The notes below the pieces were generated by a model. The model was not told the origin of the DNA. It was given only the letters and a program-made list of their open reading frames with translations, and ran no database searches. The translations under genes were made by a program, and so were the position numbers. 64,000 bases of DNA from JAVZLH01 sp038883475 (GTDB taxonomy: Archaea > Thermoproteota > Bathyarchaeia > Bathyarchaeales > Bathycorpusculaceae): NCBI GenBank assembly GCA_038883475.1, contig JAVZMA010000002.1, positions 1 through 64,000 on the forward strand, given 5' to 3'. Every line of letters starts with the position of its first letter. Position 1 is the first letter of the stretch. Positions 53,459 to 62,228 of the stretch are shown here, piece by piece.

Positions 53459-54724
53459 TTATTGATTGTTTTGGAGTTTGAAGCGGAGGATTGCGGCTAT
53501 TCCGCCGAAAGAATTTTTGAGCATTTGCCCCTCCTCTGTCTCGTCAGATATCATTTCCACATCGGTGTTTGTGTATTCTGCTATCTGTGCAAAATTGTCT
53601 ATGAGATCTTGAGTTTCCGCTATGCCTAGGGCTGGTGCCTTGCATTTTGGACACGGTTTTCCAAAAAGGTCTTTCTCAAAGCCCATTAACATCTGGCTTT
53701 TTATTGTATGTTGTTCTTCGTAGCCGCAGGCGTTGCATTTCACTTTAACCCGCACCACATCTAATCCTTCAAAAAGAAGTAAAGTTTTGACTGCCCCAGC
53801 TTCCAAGGCTTTTCTAACTTCTTCCTCCCCGTAAGTTGCCAATCCCGTGTCATGCCCAATCTCGTAAAGAAACTGCTGCATAATCTGCTTTTCCTCTATA
53901 TACCGTAGCTTCCGCATTATTTCAGGGGCCTTATCAACAACCTCTTTAACGCCCTGCTCATCCACATAAGCAGTGTCAACTATGTCAATAACCTTCTCTT
54001 TTAACATGTAGTTAAGATAGTCACCCTTCTCAAAATCATACTTTGTCGGTCCGGGACCAGCGATTATCAGACCTTTTAGGTTTTCGATTGGTAGAAAAAT
54101 TTCGTTCGCATGCTCACCGACGCGTCTAAAATATTCTTGAAGCCTCATCTCCCTAAGCCTTTCAAATCTTCGGGCTGATTGCCCTCCAGCCCGTGTTTTG
54201 CCAGGTACGCCAGACGTTATTTCTCTAACTATTTCAAGCCGTCGTCCCTGAAGTGTAGCCAATGTGGCGGCGGTGGCGTCTATGAGGAGTATGCCATAAG
54301 TTTCCTTTTCCCTCAAAAGTTCTTGCAGATGTTCCGTGTGGAACCTCGAGTCGCATCTGTAAAGGTATATGTTTATTGGTTCAGGCGGTATAATAACGTA
54401 AGTTTCAATTTTCTCGCTTCCAGCTCCGTTTTGTGGAATTGCACCACAAAATATGACGAGCCCATTTTCAGGGGTTTCCTTAAAAAGTTTGAGGCGTTGC
54501 TGAACTTTCACTATGGCGTCTTGAACGCTCTTGCGGGTTGTGGTTGATTTTATGTTTGAGGCTGTGCCATACTCGTCTCTTAACATATTCATAACTTCGC
54601 TTATCTGCTTTCCAGGTGGGACATAAAGAGAAATAAGTTCGGTTCCACGTCCCTCTTTATTGGCCAGCGTATTCAGTATCTTTTTTAGCCTGAAAAGTTC
54701 TAGTGATGTTCTTTTTTTGCTCAA
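53459..54724 (-). CDS. prf1: peptide chain release factor aRF1
   Basis: Class 1 termination factor of 421 residues. Domain 1 includes SNIKSTTTRKSV (stop-codon NIKS loop). The GGQ motif is in GKTRAGGQSARRFERL near residue 185 for peptidyl-tRNA hydrolysis. The C-terminal domain holds a Cys-rich minidomain (CNACGYEEQH, CPKCKAP). All needed residues are present. TTG 54724 start. Convergent with tRNA-Val. Confidence 0.95.
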   Translation of the reverse strand: MSKKRTSLELFRLKKILNTLANKEGRGTELISLYVPPGKQISEVMNMLRDEYGTASNIKSTTTRKSVQDAIVKVQQRLKLFKETPENGLVIFCGAIPQNGAGSEKIETYVIIPPEPINIYLYRCDSRFHTEHLQELLREKETYGILLIDATAATLATLQGRRLEIVREITSGVPGKTRAGGQSARRFERLREMRLQEYFRRVGEHANEIFLPIENLKGLIIAGPGPTKYDFEKGDYLNYMLKEKVIDIVDTAYVDEQGVKEVVDKAPEIMRKLRYIEEKQIMQQFLYEIGHDTGLATYGEEEVRKALEAGAVKTLLLFEGLDVVRVKVKCNACGYEEQHTIKSQMLMGFEKDLFGKPCPKCKAPALGIAETQDLIDNFAQIAEYTNTDVEMISDETEEGQMLKNSFGGIAAILRFKLQNNQ

Positions 54725-54796
54725 GTGTTTTCACTTAGGTGATTTAGCCGTGGAGCATAAGGCAAAGCATCAGATAAAAGTTTGGATTTTAAAGGG

Positions 54797-55729
54797 CTAC
54801 GTCATATCCAGAGCTTCTTTTAAGAATACTTTGTAGGGACCGAGTTTGCCTCCGTAATTACCTGCTGAAATCCTAATTACGCCCGGAACCTTCGCCGCTG
54901 TTTTTATTCCTTCGCTCATGGCCTTTTTAACTGCTTCAACGGTTAAGCCATTGATGACAATTTCATAAACACAGCTAACATTTTCTGGCAGTTGAGAGTC
55001 AGGCACTAACGTTTTTAACGTTGGACAGAAGGGGTGATTAGTGGAAGCTTTAAGTTTGTATTTTAATGACCCTGCTTTTGAACCTGAACGGCAAACTCCG
55101 CCTGGAAAGGGCATTATCACCTCGCTCGTTTTGCTTTGGATTGCCTTAACAGCTTCCTCAGCTGCTTTTAATCCTGAGAACCTATCTTTTGCCAAAATAA
55201 GGAAGTTTCCGCCTGCTATGGCTTCTGTTACTCCAAAAGAGTCTTCAACTATGAACTCGCCTTCCATCACCGGAATCTTCCACACTTTTCTGTCTCCAAC
55301 AATGCCCTTCTTCTGAAAACCGTCTCCGAAAAATCTTATACTCCTACCAACTTTTAATTTTCTTTTCGCGTTTGGCATTGCGTCAAAGGCGGAAGTCGTT
55401 GGACACGTCATTACACACTGTCCTATGCGCAGTATCATCTGATTCTTTAAGTCAAACCTGTTGCGGTTGTATATTTGAATTAAAGCTCCCACGCGATTGT
55501 CAGGGGTTTTATCTGGTGGTACAATACCTTCTATGCCGGCTTCAGCAGGAGACATGATGACACTTGTTGCCAAGCCTGTAGCAACGTTTGCTGCTGTTAA
55601 AGCCCATTTTTCGTTTTCGGCTGTTATCAAAATTCTGCCAGCCCACATTGGAAACATTTCAGCGAACGTGTCTACAATCTCGCAGGTGTTCCCGTTTTCC
55701 GCTCTATACGTGAATACTTTTTCGCTCAT
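54797..55729 (-). CDS. ftr: formylmethanofuran:H4MPT formyltransferase
   Basis: Moves the formyl group from formylmethanofuran to tetrahydromethanopterin, a step of the H4MPT C1 pathway. About 310 residues after ATG 55729 (GGAAGAG upstream), starting SEKVFTYRAENGNTCEIVDTFAEMFP (read in parts). Family blocks include MWAGRILITAENEKWAL, GQCVMTCPTTSAFDAM, GGNFLILAKDRFSGLKAAEE and FPGGVCRSGSKAG. The upstream 24-codon extension to 55801 lacks conservation. It is divergent from mtd across about 200 bases. Confidence 0.92.
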   Translation of the reverse strand: MSEKVFTYRAENGNTCEIVDTFAEMFPMWAGRILITAENEKWALTAANVATGLATSVIMSPAEAGIEGIVPPDKTPDNRVGALIQIYNRNRFDLKNQMILRIGQCVMTCPTTSAFDAMPNAKRKLKVGRSIRFFGDGFQKKGIVGDRKVWKIPVMEGEFIVEDSFGVTEAIAGGNFLILAKDRFSGLKAAEEAVKAIQSKTSEVIMPFPGGVCRSGSKAGSLKYKLKASTNHPFCPTLKTLVPDSQLPENVSCVYEIVINGLTVEAVKKAMSEGIKTAAKVPGVIRISAGNYGGKLGPYKVFLKEALDMT

Positions 55730-55932
55730 CAATCTCTCTTCCTTTACACAGATTTTAGTATACAAATAGCGAGATAAATTTAAATCCTTTGACACGCACA
55801 AACGTTCTTTCCCATGCGCTCTTCATAATATGCTAAATAGCGTACATTAACGTTGTTTCACTTTAACGGTGTTCTGAAATCCTTATAAACAAAATCCTCT
55901 AATAGCCTTCTGATTTGACTCTGGTGATTTCG

Positions 55933-56799
55933 TTGGAGAAAGTTAGGGTAGGCATCATGAAATGTGGCAACATTGGAACCGCTCCCATACTTGAACTTCT
56001 CCTCGACGAACTGGCAGATAGGGAAGACATAAGCGTGCGAACCGTAACAACCGGGTCAAAAATGATTGCAGAAGCGGTTGAGGATGCATTGCCAAAAATG
56101 TTCGAGTTTAACCCTGACTTTCTGATATTCATATCGCCAAACCCTGCAGTTCAAGGGCCCACAAGGGCAAGACAAGTATTTCTCGAGAAGAAAATTCCAA
56201 GCATATTCATATCCGACGCCCCGGGAAAACGTCTTAAAGAAGAATTTGAAAAATCTGGTTTCGGCTACATAATAATTATGGGCGACCCGCTTATTGGAGC
56301 ACGGAAAGAATTTTTGGATCCGACAGAGATGGCTATTTTTAACGCTAACATCATCAAGGTTTTGGCGATTACGGGCGTTTTCAAAATAATTTATCAAGAG
56401 ATTGATAGGCTTATTCATGGTTACAAGGCGGGGCTGAATCCGCAGCTTCCTAGGTTGATTATTGACACTGATGAAGTCAGGGAAAATTCTGACTTCCAAA
56501 ACCCTTATGCCAAGGCGAAAGCCATGGCAGCCTACGAGTTAACTAAGAGGATTGCTGAAGTTAATGTAAGGGCGTGTTTCATGGAGAAAGAAAGGGAAAA
56601 ATACATTCCGCTTGTGGCGTGCGCTCACGAAATTGCTCAGGTTGCAGCGAGATTAGCCGAGGAAGCTAGGGAGATAGAGAAGTACTCCGATGCTTTGGTT
56701 AGGAGACCTCACTCCAAGGATGGAACGCCAAAAGTTAAGGATAAGTTGATGCTACCTCCAACATCAGACGAGGAAATTCTTAAGAAATGGCTTAAATAG
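55933..56799 (+). CDS. mtd: F420-dependent methylene-H4MPT dehydrogenase
   Basis: Interconverts methenyl- and methylene-H4MPT with coenzyme F420. About 288 residues. KVRVGIMKCGNIGTAPILELLLDELADR opens (parts), then TTGSKMIAEAVE, FISPNPAVQGPTRARQVF and SDAPGKRLKEEFEKSGFGYIIIM. TTG 55933 with GGTGAT six bases upstream is chosen over TTG 55915. Next gene on the same strand is an unrelated dehydrogenase for the same step. Length is as in methanogens. Confidence 0.93.
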   Translation: MEKVRVGIMKCGNIGTAPILELLLDELADREDISVRTVTTGSKMIAEAVEDALPKMFEFNPDFLIFISPNPAVQGPTRARQVFLEKKIPSIFISDAPGKRLKEEFEKSGFGYIIIMGDPLIGARKEFLDPTEMAIFNANIIKVLAITGVFKIIYQEIDRLIHGYKAGLNPQLPRLIIDTDEVRENSDFQNPYAKAKAMAAYELTKRIAEVNVRACFMEKEREKYIPLVACAHEIAQVAARLAEEAREIEKYSDALVRRPHSKDGTPKVKDKLMLPPTSDEEILKKWLK

Positions 56800-56959
56800 T
56801 AGAGTTTCATGAAGTTTTCGAAGTTCTTGTGTGATGGAGAGGGAGATGGCATAAAGGAATAGAGAGTATATATGTATATACATTATTAATATGTATATAT
56901 GATATTTCGAATACGTATATATATTTCTGGATCTTACTTATACTCAAAGGTGATGTGAA
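56800..56959 (+). promoter_or_regulatory. AT-rich symmetric repeats before the fused dehydrogenase
   Basis: ATGTATATACAT (56872-56883) is a perfect palindrome; TATATACAT (56875-56883) is the reverse of ATGTATATA (56891-56899), with a seven-base spacer. A third alternating element, ATACGTATATATAT, starts at 56911. The symmetry goes beyond a single TATA box and could bind a regulator. The gene's ATG-less TTG start is at 56960, with AAAGGTGATG upstream. Confidence 0.45.
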
Positions 56960-58696
56960 TTGAAGTCACTTGAAATAACTCCATTGGAAGGAAAAAGGTT
57001 ACGGGTAATAATAGTCGAAAAGGAATATAGCGAACCATTCTGGATCATCGAACCACTGCACACAAATGCTCCAAAAAACTCGCTATCGTCCATCTTTAAA
57101 CCTTCCATAGCCTTCAGCAGCTTCCTTGAAAAACTCGTCGATGAAGTTAAACCAGATTTCGCAACAGAAGAACAGGGAAACCGTTCTTCCAAAAAGTTCG
57201 CGGAAGAAAATATCTTAGCCAAAGTATTCCAGAAAAAGAACATACCGTTCTTCGCCGTCGACATCGACGAAAACGCCAAGGGTTACCTAGTCTCTCTCCT
57301 GGAAGAGAAAAGGCAATTAAGAGATAAAATGATCAAAGCCCTCGATGAACTATCATCCAAAAAGGGAAACGGAAATAGCATCGAAGAGGAGTATCTGACC
57401 GCATATCTCCAATGCTTACAGCAAGAGCTTGAAGAAGCAGAGCGCGAAGCGAAATTCTCAGTCAGAGAAAGCTGGATAGCCATGGGAATTCTGGAAAATG
57501 CTAGAAAAGTTGAAAAGGAAGAAGTAACATGCATCCACATCTCAAGCCCAGAACACGTTAGCGGCGTAAAGAAACTGCTTGAATCAGTTGATGTGGAGGT
57601 GGAAACGATTCAGCCGACTAAAAAACTGGTATTACCAGAGAAAAAAGCCCCTTTAGGCGAACTTGAAGACTTGCTAAAATCTATGCAAATTCAGGTAAAA
57701 CCTGTGATCAAGAAAGCTTCTGAGGAATTGCCGCACATAATTTTTTTCTTGGACACTGATGAAAGAGCCAGCCCCTTCGACATTTGCATGGCTTATGACG
57801 CGGGATTCAGCGTAGTAGTTCCATACGAAAACGTTACAGCAAAAGACGCCAAAAGAATAGTGCAAGACGCAATATTCTCAAGAGACCCTAAGGGAATCAA
57901 ACACACATGCTTCTTCGTCGGCGGAAAGGACATGGAGAAAGCTGAGGAAGTCTTAAAGGTTGTGCGAGATTCCATGTTCCCGCCCTTTGAGGCTAACGTC
58001 ATAATCGACCCTGCTGGAGCATACACCACAGCTGCTGCCATGGTCGCTAAGGTTGAGGACGCAATTGCAAATTCAAAGCTTGGGAATCTTAAAGACAAAC
58101 GCTGCGCAATTTTCGGAACCGGTGCAGTTGGGAGAGTTGCTGCAATCCTGTTGGCTAGGCTTGGATGCGAAGTCACAATAGTTAGCCCAAACCCTGAGCG
58201 CACAAATGGGGAAGAATACGTTGCAAACCTATCGAATCTGCTTCGCACTAAATACGGCGTGAACGTAGAGGGAGTCTTCGCCCCAACACCAGAAAAGAAA
58301 GCTGAAGTCATGGAAAAAGCAGACGTTATCTTCTGTGCTGCCGGAGCAGGATTCCGCGTAATCAGCAAAGAAATACTGGATAAAATGAAACATATCAAAG
58401 TCATAGCTGACGTAAACGCTGTTCCGCCATTGGGAGTTGAAGGAATAAAACTCGAAGACAACATGAGAGAAATAGCGCCAGGAATATTCACTATAGGAGC
58501 GTTGACTATCGGCAGGTTGAAGTACAAACTTGAGCAAGAGATTCTGAAAGAGGCACGTAGAAACGGCAAAGCAACAGTTTACAATTATAACTATGCATTT
58601 CAATTGGCGAGAAAACTCTTGAAGGGAGAAATATCCGCCGTCAAACTTGCAGTGACGGTAACCTATCCTTCCAAAGAAAAGAAAAGCTCAAGCTAA
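56960..58696 (+). CDS. MtdA/MtdB-like NAD(P)-dependent methylene-H4MPT dehydrogenase fused to an unknown N-terminal domain
   Basis: 578 residues in two parts. Residues about 258-570 match bacterial MtdA/MtdB: IIFFLDTDERASPFD (Asp 265-267), FSRDPKGIKHTCFFVGGKD, DPAGAYTTAAAMVAKVED, a Rossmann FGTGAVGRVAAILLARLG (385-400) and DVNAVPPLGVEG. This enzyme class oxidises methylene-H4MPT or -H4F with NAD(P). Residues 1-235 (FATEEQGNRSSKKFAEEN, FFAVDIDENAKGYLVSLLEE, a helical charged middle) match no family I know. It is 160 bases behind mtd. Start TTG 56960 with GGTGATG. Confidence 0.82.
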   Translation: MKSLEITPLEGKRLRVIIVEKEYSEPFWIIEPLHTNAPKNSLSSIFKPSIAFSSFLEKLVDEVKPDFATEEQGNRSSKKFAEENILAKVFQKKNIPFFAVDIDENAKGYLVSLLEEKRQLRDKMIKALDELSSKKGNGNSIEEEYLTAYLQCLQQELEEAEREAKFSVRESWIAMGILENARKVEKEEVTCIHISSPEHVSGVKKLLESVDVEVETIQPTKKLVLPEKKAPLGELEDLLKSMQIQVKPVIKKASEELPHIIFFLDTDERASPFDICMAYDAGFSVVVPYENVTAKDAKRIVQDAIFSRDPKGIKHTCFFVGGKDMEKAEEVLKVVRDSMFPPFEANVIIDPAGAYTTAAAMVAKVEDAIANSKLGNLKDKRCAIFGTGAVGRVAAILLARLGCEVTIVSPNPERTNGEEYVANLSNLLRTKYGVNVEGVFAPTPEKKAEVMEKADVIFCAAGAGFRVISKEILDKMKHIKVIADVNAVPPLGVEGIKLEDNMREIAPGIFTIGALTIGRLKYKLEQEILKEARRNGKATVYNYNYAFQLARKLLKGEISAVKLAVTVTYPSKEKKSSS

Positions 58697-58698
58697 AG

Positions 58699-59715
58699 TT
58701 ACGTTGACGGCCTGTAAGAGCGGAGTATAGTAATCTCAGCGATGTCCGCTGAGTTTTCCGCTATACGCAGTATGCTGTCACGCATGGAACAGCAAGCGCA
58801 TATTACCTCCGTACTTTTCTCTTTTAAAAAAGCTAACGAGGCTATTTCCTGATCTAATTTTTCCATTTTGGCTTGATTCTCCATTATTTCGTCTGAGTAT
58901 TTAACGTCATTGGAGAGCATGGCACTTACAGCCTTATCGAAGTTGGCGAGTGCATCACAGCCAGCGGCATACATCTTTTCTCGCAGAGTTTCAGAAATTT
59001 GCTTTTGCCTTCCCTCAAGCATTATTATGTGTTTGGCTATGTTAGCTGCTTGATCTGCAACTTGCTCTATTAAGTAAACGAGAGTTTCGTAGTCGAGGCA
59101 GTCAAGCGCTTCAAGTCCAAGCTGATTGGCTAAGGCTGGGTCAACGGATGCTCCGCGAATCAGTCGCAAAAGGAAAAATGAAAAGTGGTCAACCTCATCA
59201 TCAAGGGAGTAAACGGATTTAGCCAAAGCGGCATCCTGATTTCTAAGGGCTGTGAAGGCATCGCGGCACATGGAACTAGATATTTTATACATTCTGTTAA
59301 TTCCCGTTTGAATGGATGCCTTAGATTCGTCTATCAGAGTTGCAATTTGGATTTCTTTTGTATCAGCTTCCATAATGCGCATATAAAGCGTTTGGACTAT
59401 TCTGCGGATAGCTTTTTGCTGAGCTACTGTAAAGAATTTCTTTGAAATCAACTTAATGTCTGAATAACCATTTAAATAACACGCGATTATTTTGCGAACT
59501 ACAGATATATCTTTCTCATCTGGCTCTACATAAAGAGTTATTTTACTTGTTTCCTTCTCCTTTTTTAATCCTGGAAAAATTACGAGGGAACGGTCGCGGT
59601 TTATAGCTAGCGAAACGGTGTCTCCCTGTTTTAGTTCGGTCAGCTGGGTCCAGTGTTTCGGAAGGGAAATTACCAGCGAGGAACGTCCAAGGGACATTAT
59701 TTTTCGTTGCTCCAT
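58699..59715 (-). CDS. PhoU-like regulator with AbrB-type N-terminal domain
   Basis: About 338 residues. The first 50 (RKIMSLGRSSLVISLPKHW, LKQGDTVSLAINRDRSL) are a SpoVT-AbrB DNA-binding fold. The rest are PhoU-type three-helix bundles with IDESKASIQTGINRMYKIS, DDEVDHFSFFLLRLIRG and EQVADQAANIAKHII, which bind metal clusters. The archaeal family senses phosphate signalling and may regulate transcription. Start ATG 59715 is preferred, GTG 59727 is possible. No phosphate transporter is adjacent. Confidence 0.87.
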   Translation of the reverse strand: MEQRKIMSLGRSSLVISLPKHWTQLTELKQGDTVSLAINRDRSLVIFPGLKKEKETSKITLYVEPDEKDISVVRKIIACYLNGYSDIKLISKKFFTVAQQKAIRRIVQTLYMRIMEADTKEIQIATLIDESKASIQTGINRMYKISSSMCRDAFTALRNQDAALAKSVYSLDDEVDHFSFFLLRLIRGASVDPALANQLGLEALDCLDYETLVYLIEQVADQAANIAKHIIMLEGRQKQISETLREKMYAAGCDALANFDKAVSAMLSNDVKYSDEIMENQAKMEKLDQEIASLAFLKEKSTEVICACCSMRDSILRIAENSADIAEITILRSYRPST

Positions 59716-59913
59716 ACATTTTCCCACGCATATTAATACATGTGCACAGATATATATTTTTATATATGATATAGCTAATAAGCTTATTCAAGCGACAACA
59801 AAAACTCTTCAAGTTCAAACTCTAATAATCTTTATCATATTTCGCTTTCGAATAGTTTAAATATTAACCATATACCTATGAGAATCCATAAATGATAGGC
59901 GAGAGTGTTTGAA

Positions 59914-60132
59914 ATGACGGAAGTCGTTGAGAAGGGATTGAAAAAAATCGGCATAACAGTCTCAAAGCCGGTTCTAGCCATACTCTGCATAATCTTTGGG
60001 CTGATAGTGATCATTTGGAAAGAATTTCTAAACCTCGTAGTAGGCGTATTCCTCATAATAGAAGGCGTTCTATTACTGACAGAGTATCTGGAGCTCCAAA
60101 GACAACAACCGAAACAATCACCTCAATCCTAA
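59914..60132 (+). CDS. small single-pass or hairpin membrane protein
   Basis: About 72 residues with two closely spaced hydrophobic segments (KPVLAILCIIFGLIVIIW and LNLVVGVFLIIEGVLLLTEY) and a short Gln-rich cytosolic tail. ATG 59914 lies after GAGAGTG; GTG 59905 adds three residues. It precedes the ATP-grasp gene by 39 bases and could be co-transcribed. No family or function known. Confidence 0.65.
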   Translation: MTEVVEKGLKKIGITVSKPVLAILCIIFGLIVIIWKEFLNLVVGVFLIIEGVLLLTEYLELQRQQPKQSPQS

Positions 60133-60171
60133 AACATACCTTTTATTTTTTAACATGCTTTGAACACATAA

Positions 60172-61404
60172 ATGACAGGCTTGGAGCAGTTGAAGAAAAC
60201 TGAAATTCGGAAATTGTTGGTAACAGGAGTTGACACAGTTTTTGTTGCCGCGTCTGCAAGGAGCGCGGGTTATGATGTTTATGTAGCAGACTATTTCGGC
60301 GATGTAGACCTTCAAAGATTTTGCTCTGAGTTCACGGCTGTAATCAAACAAGAAAAAGGGAAGAGTTGCGGAAGAATGCAGCTAAATTTTAAACCGGAAG
60401 CTTTTCTGGAAATGGCGAAAATTCTAGGCAATAAGCATAAAGTAGATGCGATATTGCTTTCTTCGGGTCTTGACGATTATTTTGATGTTCTCTGCGAATT
60501 GAACAGTCTAATTCCAATATTGGGCAACTCTCCAGAAATTATCAAGCGTGTTCGTGAAAAACAACGGTTTTTTAAGGAACTTGAACTGTTAGGCATTCCC
60601 CATCCCGAAACCAAGCTTGTAGGCGATGTTTTTGAGGCGAAGGCATCCGCTGCCAAGATTGGATATCCAGTTGTTATAAAACCAACTAGCGGTTTTGGAG
60701 GTGCAGGCGCAAGACTTGCATTAAACGACAAGGAGATTGAAAAAACATTTCGTGAAGTTTCTCAAGAGAGCGGAAGCGTCCTAATTCAAAAATTTATTGA
60801 AGGCATTCACGCAAGCATATCCATTTTAGCCGGAGACAAAAACATTAGAGTTGTGTCTATAAACGAGCAACTGTTGGGATTACCCTCAGTTTTCCAGAGA
60901 GAACCTTTTGGATATTGTGGCAACATCGTCCCTTTACGCTTGGCTAATTCAATTTTCGAAAAATGTAAATCCATCGCTGAGAAAATAGCCTTTCACTTTG
61001 ATCTTAGAGGCTCAAACGGCGTCGACATCGTAATTTCAAAGGACGGAACACCTTATGTTGTGGAAGTGAACCCAAGATTTCAAGGAACTTTGGGATGCGT
61101 TGAAAGAGTTTTGGGAATAAATATGGTGGAGGCGCATGTTAAAGCTTGCCTTTACGGTGAAATGCCGACAATAAGAAAAGCTTCAAGATTTTGCACCCGA
61201 TTAATTTTGTACGCTCCCAAACGTGTTGTTGTTCCAGACTTAACGGCTTTTCCAAACGTGTGGGATATACCTCTTCCAAACAGCATAATCGAAGAGGGAG
61301 AACCGTTATGCTCAGTTTTGACAGAGGCAAAAAGCCGTGACGCTTCCTTTAGAAAGGCTGAAGAAGAGGCTGAACTAATTTATGACGGACTTCGCTCGGT
61401 CTAG
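60172..61404 (+). CDS. ATP-grasp ligase, COG2232-like
   Basis: 410 residues. The N-terminal Rossmann-like part has LLVTGVDTVFVAASARSAGYDVYVADYFGD (in parts), typical of COG2232 proteins; the ATP-grasp follows with GYPVVIKPTSGFGGAGARL, VLIQKFIEGIHASIS and GVDIVISKDGTPYVVEVNPRFQGTLGC, where the Mg2+ Glu and Asn lie. Such proteins recur near H4MPT and methanofuran genes, so cofactor synthesis (a methanofuran-type amide bond) is a likely job. The tail (300-410) is a lid or extra domain. ATG 60172. Confidence 0.78.
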   Translation: MTGLEQLKKTEIRKLLVTGVDTVFVAASARSAGYDVYVADYFGDVDLQRFCSEFTAVIKQEKGKSCGRMQLNFKPEAFLEMAKILGNKHKVDAILLSSGLDDYFDVLCELNSLIPILGNSPEIIKRVREKQRFFKELELLGIPHPETKLVGDVFEAKASAAKIGYPVVIKPTSGFGGAGARLALNDKEIEKTFREVSQESGSVLIQKFIEGIHASISILAGDKNIRVVSINEQLLGLPSVFQREPFGYCGNIVPLRLANSIFEKCKSIAEKIAFHFDLRGSNGVDIVISKDGTPYVVEVNPRFQGTLGCVERVLGINMVEAHVKACLYGEMPTIRKASRFCTRLILYAPKRVVVPDLTAFPNVWDIPLPNSIIEEGEPLCSVLTEAKSRDASFRKAEEEAELIYDGLRSV

Positions 61405-62177
61405 ACACGCAAACCCATCTTTCTAGTGACGGAGATTATCGGTGGACCTGTTAAAGCTGTTACGAGAGTAGATAATCCAGCTTTTATTGGGGTTTCAACA
61501 GCGCCCGCAGCCCACATTACTTGAAGAGAACCTGCATCTAGACTGTAAAAAAGGCTGTATGTCTGGCATGGCACAAACACGAAAATGCGGAAAAGAACAT
61601 CAGCTTCTAAGCCTATGAAAGCGCTTAGTGCAAGAATGTAAACGAGACGAGCGCTTGATTCAGTGTTCCATAGACTTTTCCATTTTGTCGCTACGATAGA
61701 TGTAGCAATGAGAAGAGCGAATGCAAGATAGACATCCCACATGCCCCATAGAGGAAGCTGCCAAGCGATAGGCACAGCAAAATATCCTATAAGCAAAACC
61801 AAATAGTATGCAAGAGGTATCTTCCACTTTCCACGAAAAATAAAGGCAGAAATCGCGGCTCCGATTGGAGCGCCAAGCGTGAATAAAAATTCGTAAACAT
61901 CCTTGAAGTTTATGGAGTGACCTATCATAGCCCCGACAAGATTTGAAAAGAAACCAACTAACGGACCAAGTATTATTCCTGTAATGGGTTCTGATATGAA
62001 GATCCAACTGTGCCAAACATCAGTGGATAGGGGCAGGTAAGATGCGGTTAATGAGTCACAAATGATGATGAAGGCTGCGAAAACAGCTACTAACGAGATG
62101 AAAGTTGATTTGGTTAACCTTTCAACGTTCACACCTATCGCCGTTCTTTTCCTTTTTGAGCTTTGAAAATACCACAA
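61401..62177 (-). CDS. ECF-type substrate-binding membrane protein (S component-like)
   Basis: 258 residues with six to seven membrane segments, in the ECF-S layout: FISLVAVFAAFIIICDSL, SEPITGIILGPLVGFFSNLVGAMIG (in parts), then LLIGYFAVPIAWQLPLW and a final GPPIISVTRKMG. Such proteins bind vitamins or precursors, with an energy module encoded elsewhere. The four-base overlap with the ATP-grasp stop is convergent. No energising ATPase is nearby. Substrate unknown. Confidence 0.65.
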   Translation of the reverse strand: MWYFQSSKRKRTAIGVNVERLTKSTFISLVAVFAAFIIICDSLTASYLPLSTDVWHSWIFISEPITGIILGPLVGFFSNLVGAMIGHSINFKDVYEFLFTLGAPIGAAISAFIFRGKWKIPLAYYLVLLIGYFAVPIAWQLPLWGMWDVYLAFALLIATSIVATKWKSLWNTESSARLVYILALSAFIGLEADVLFRIFVFVPCQTYSLFYSLDAGSLQVMWAAGAVETPIKAGLSTLVTALTGPPIISVTRKMGLRV

Positions 62178-62228
62178 TAGTTTAATATAAAGTTTCAGAA
62201 ATTGCTAACTCTATATAGAGGAGTCATT

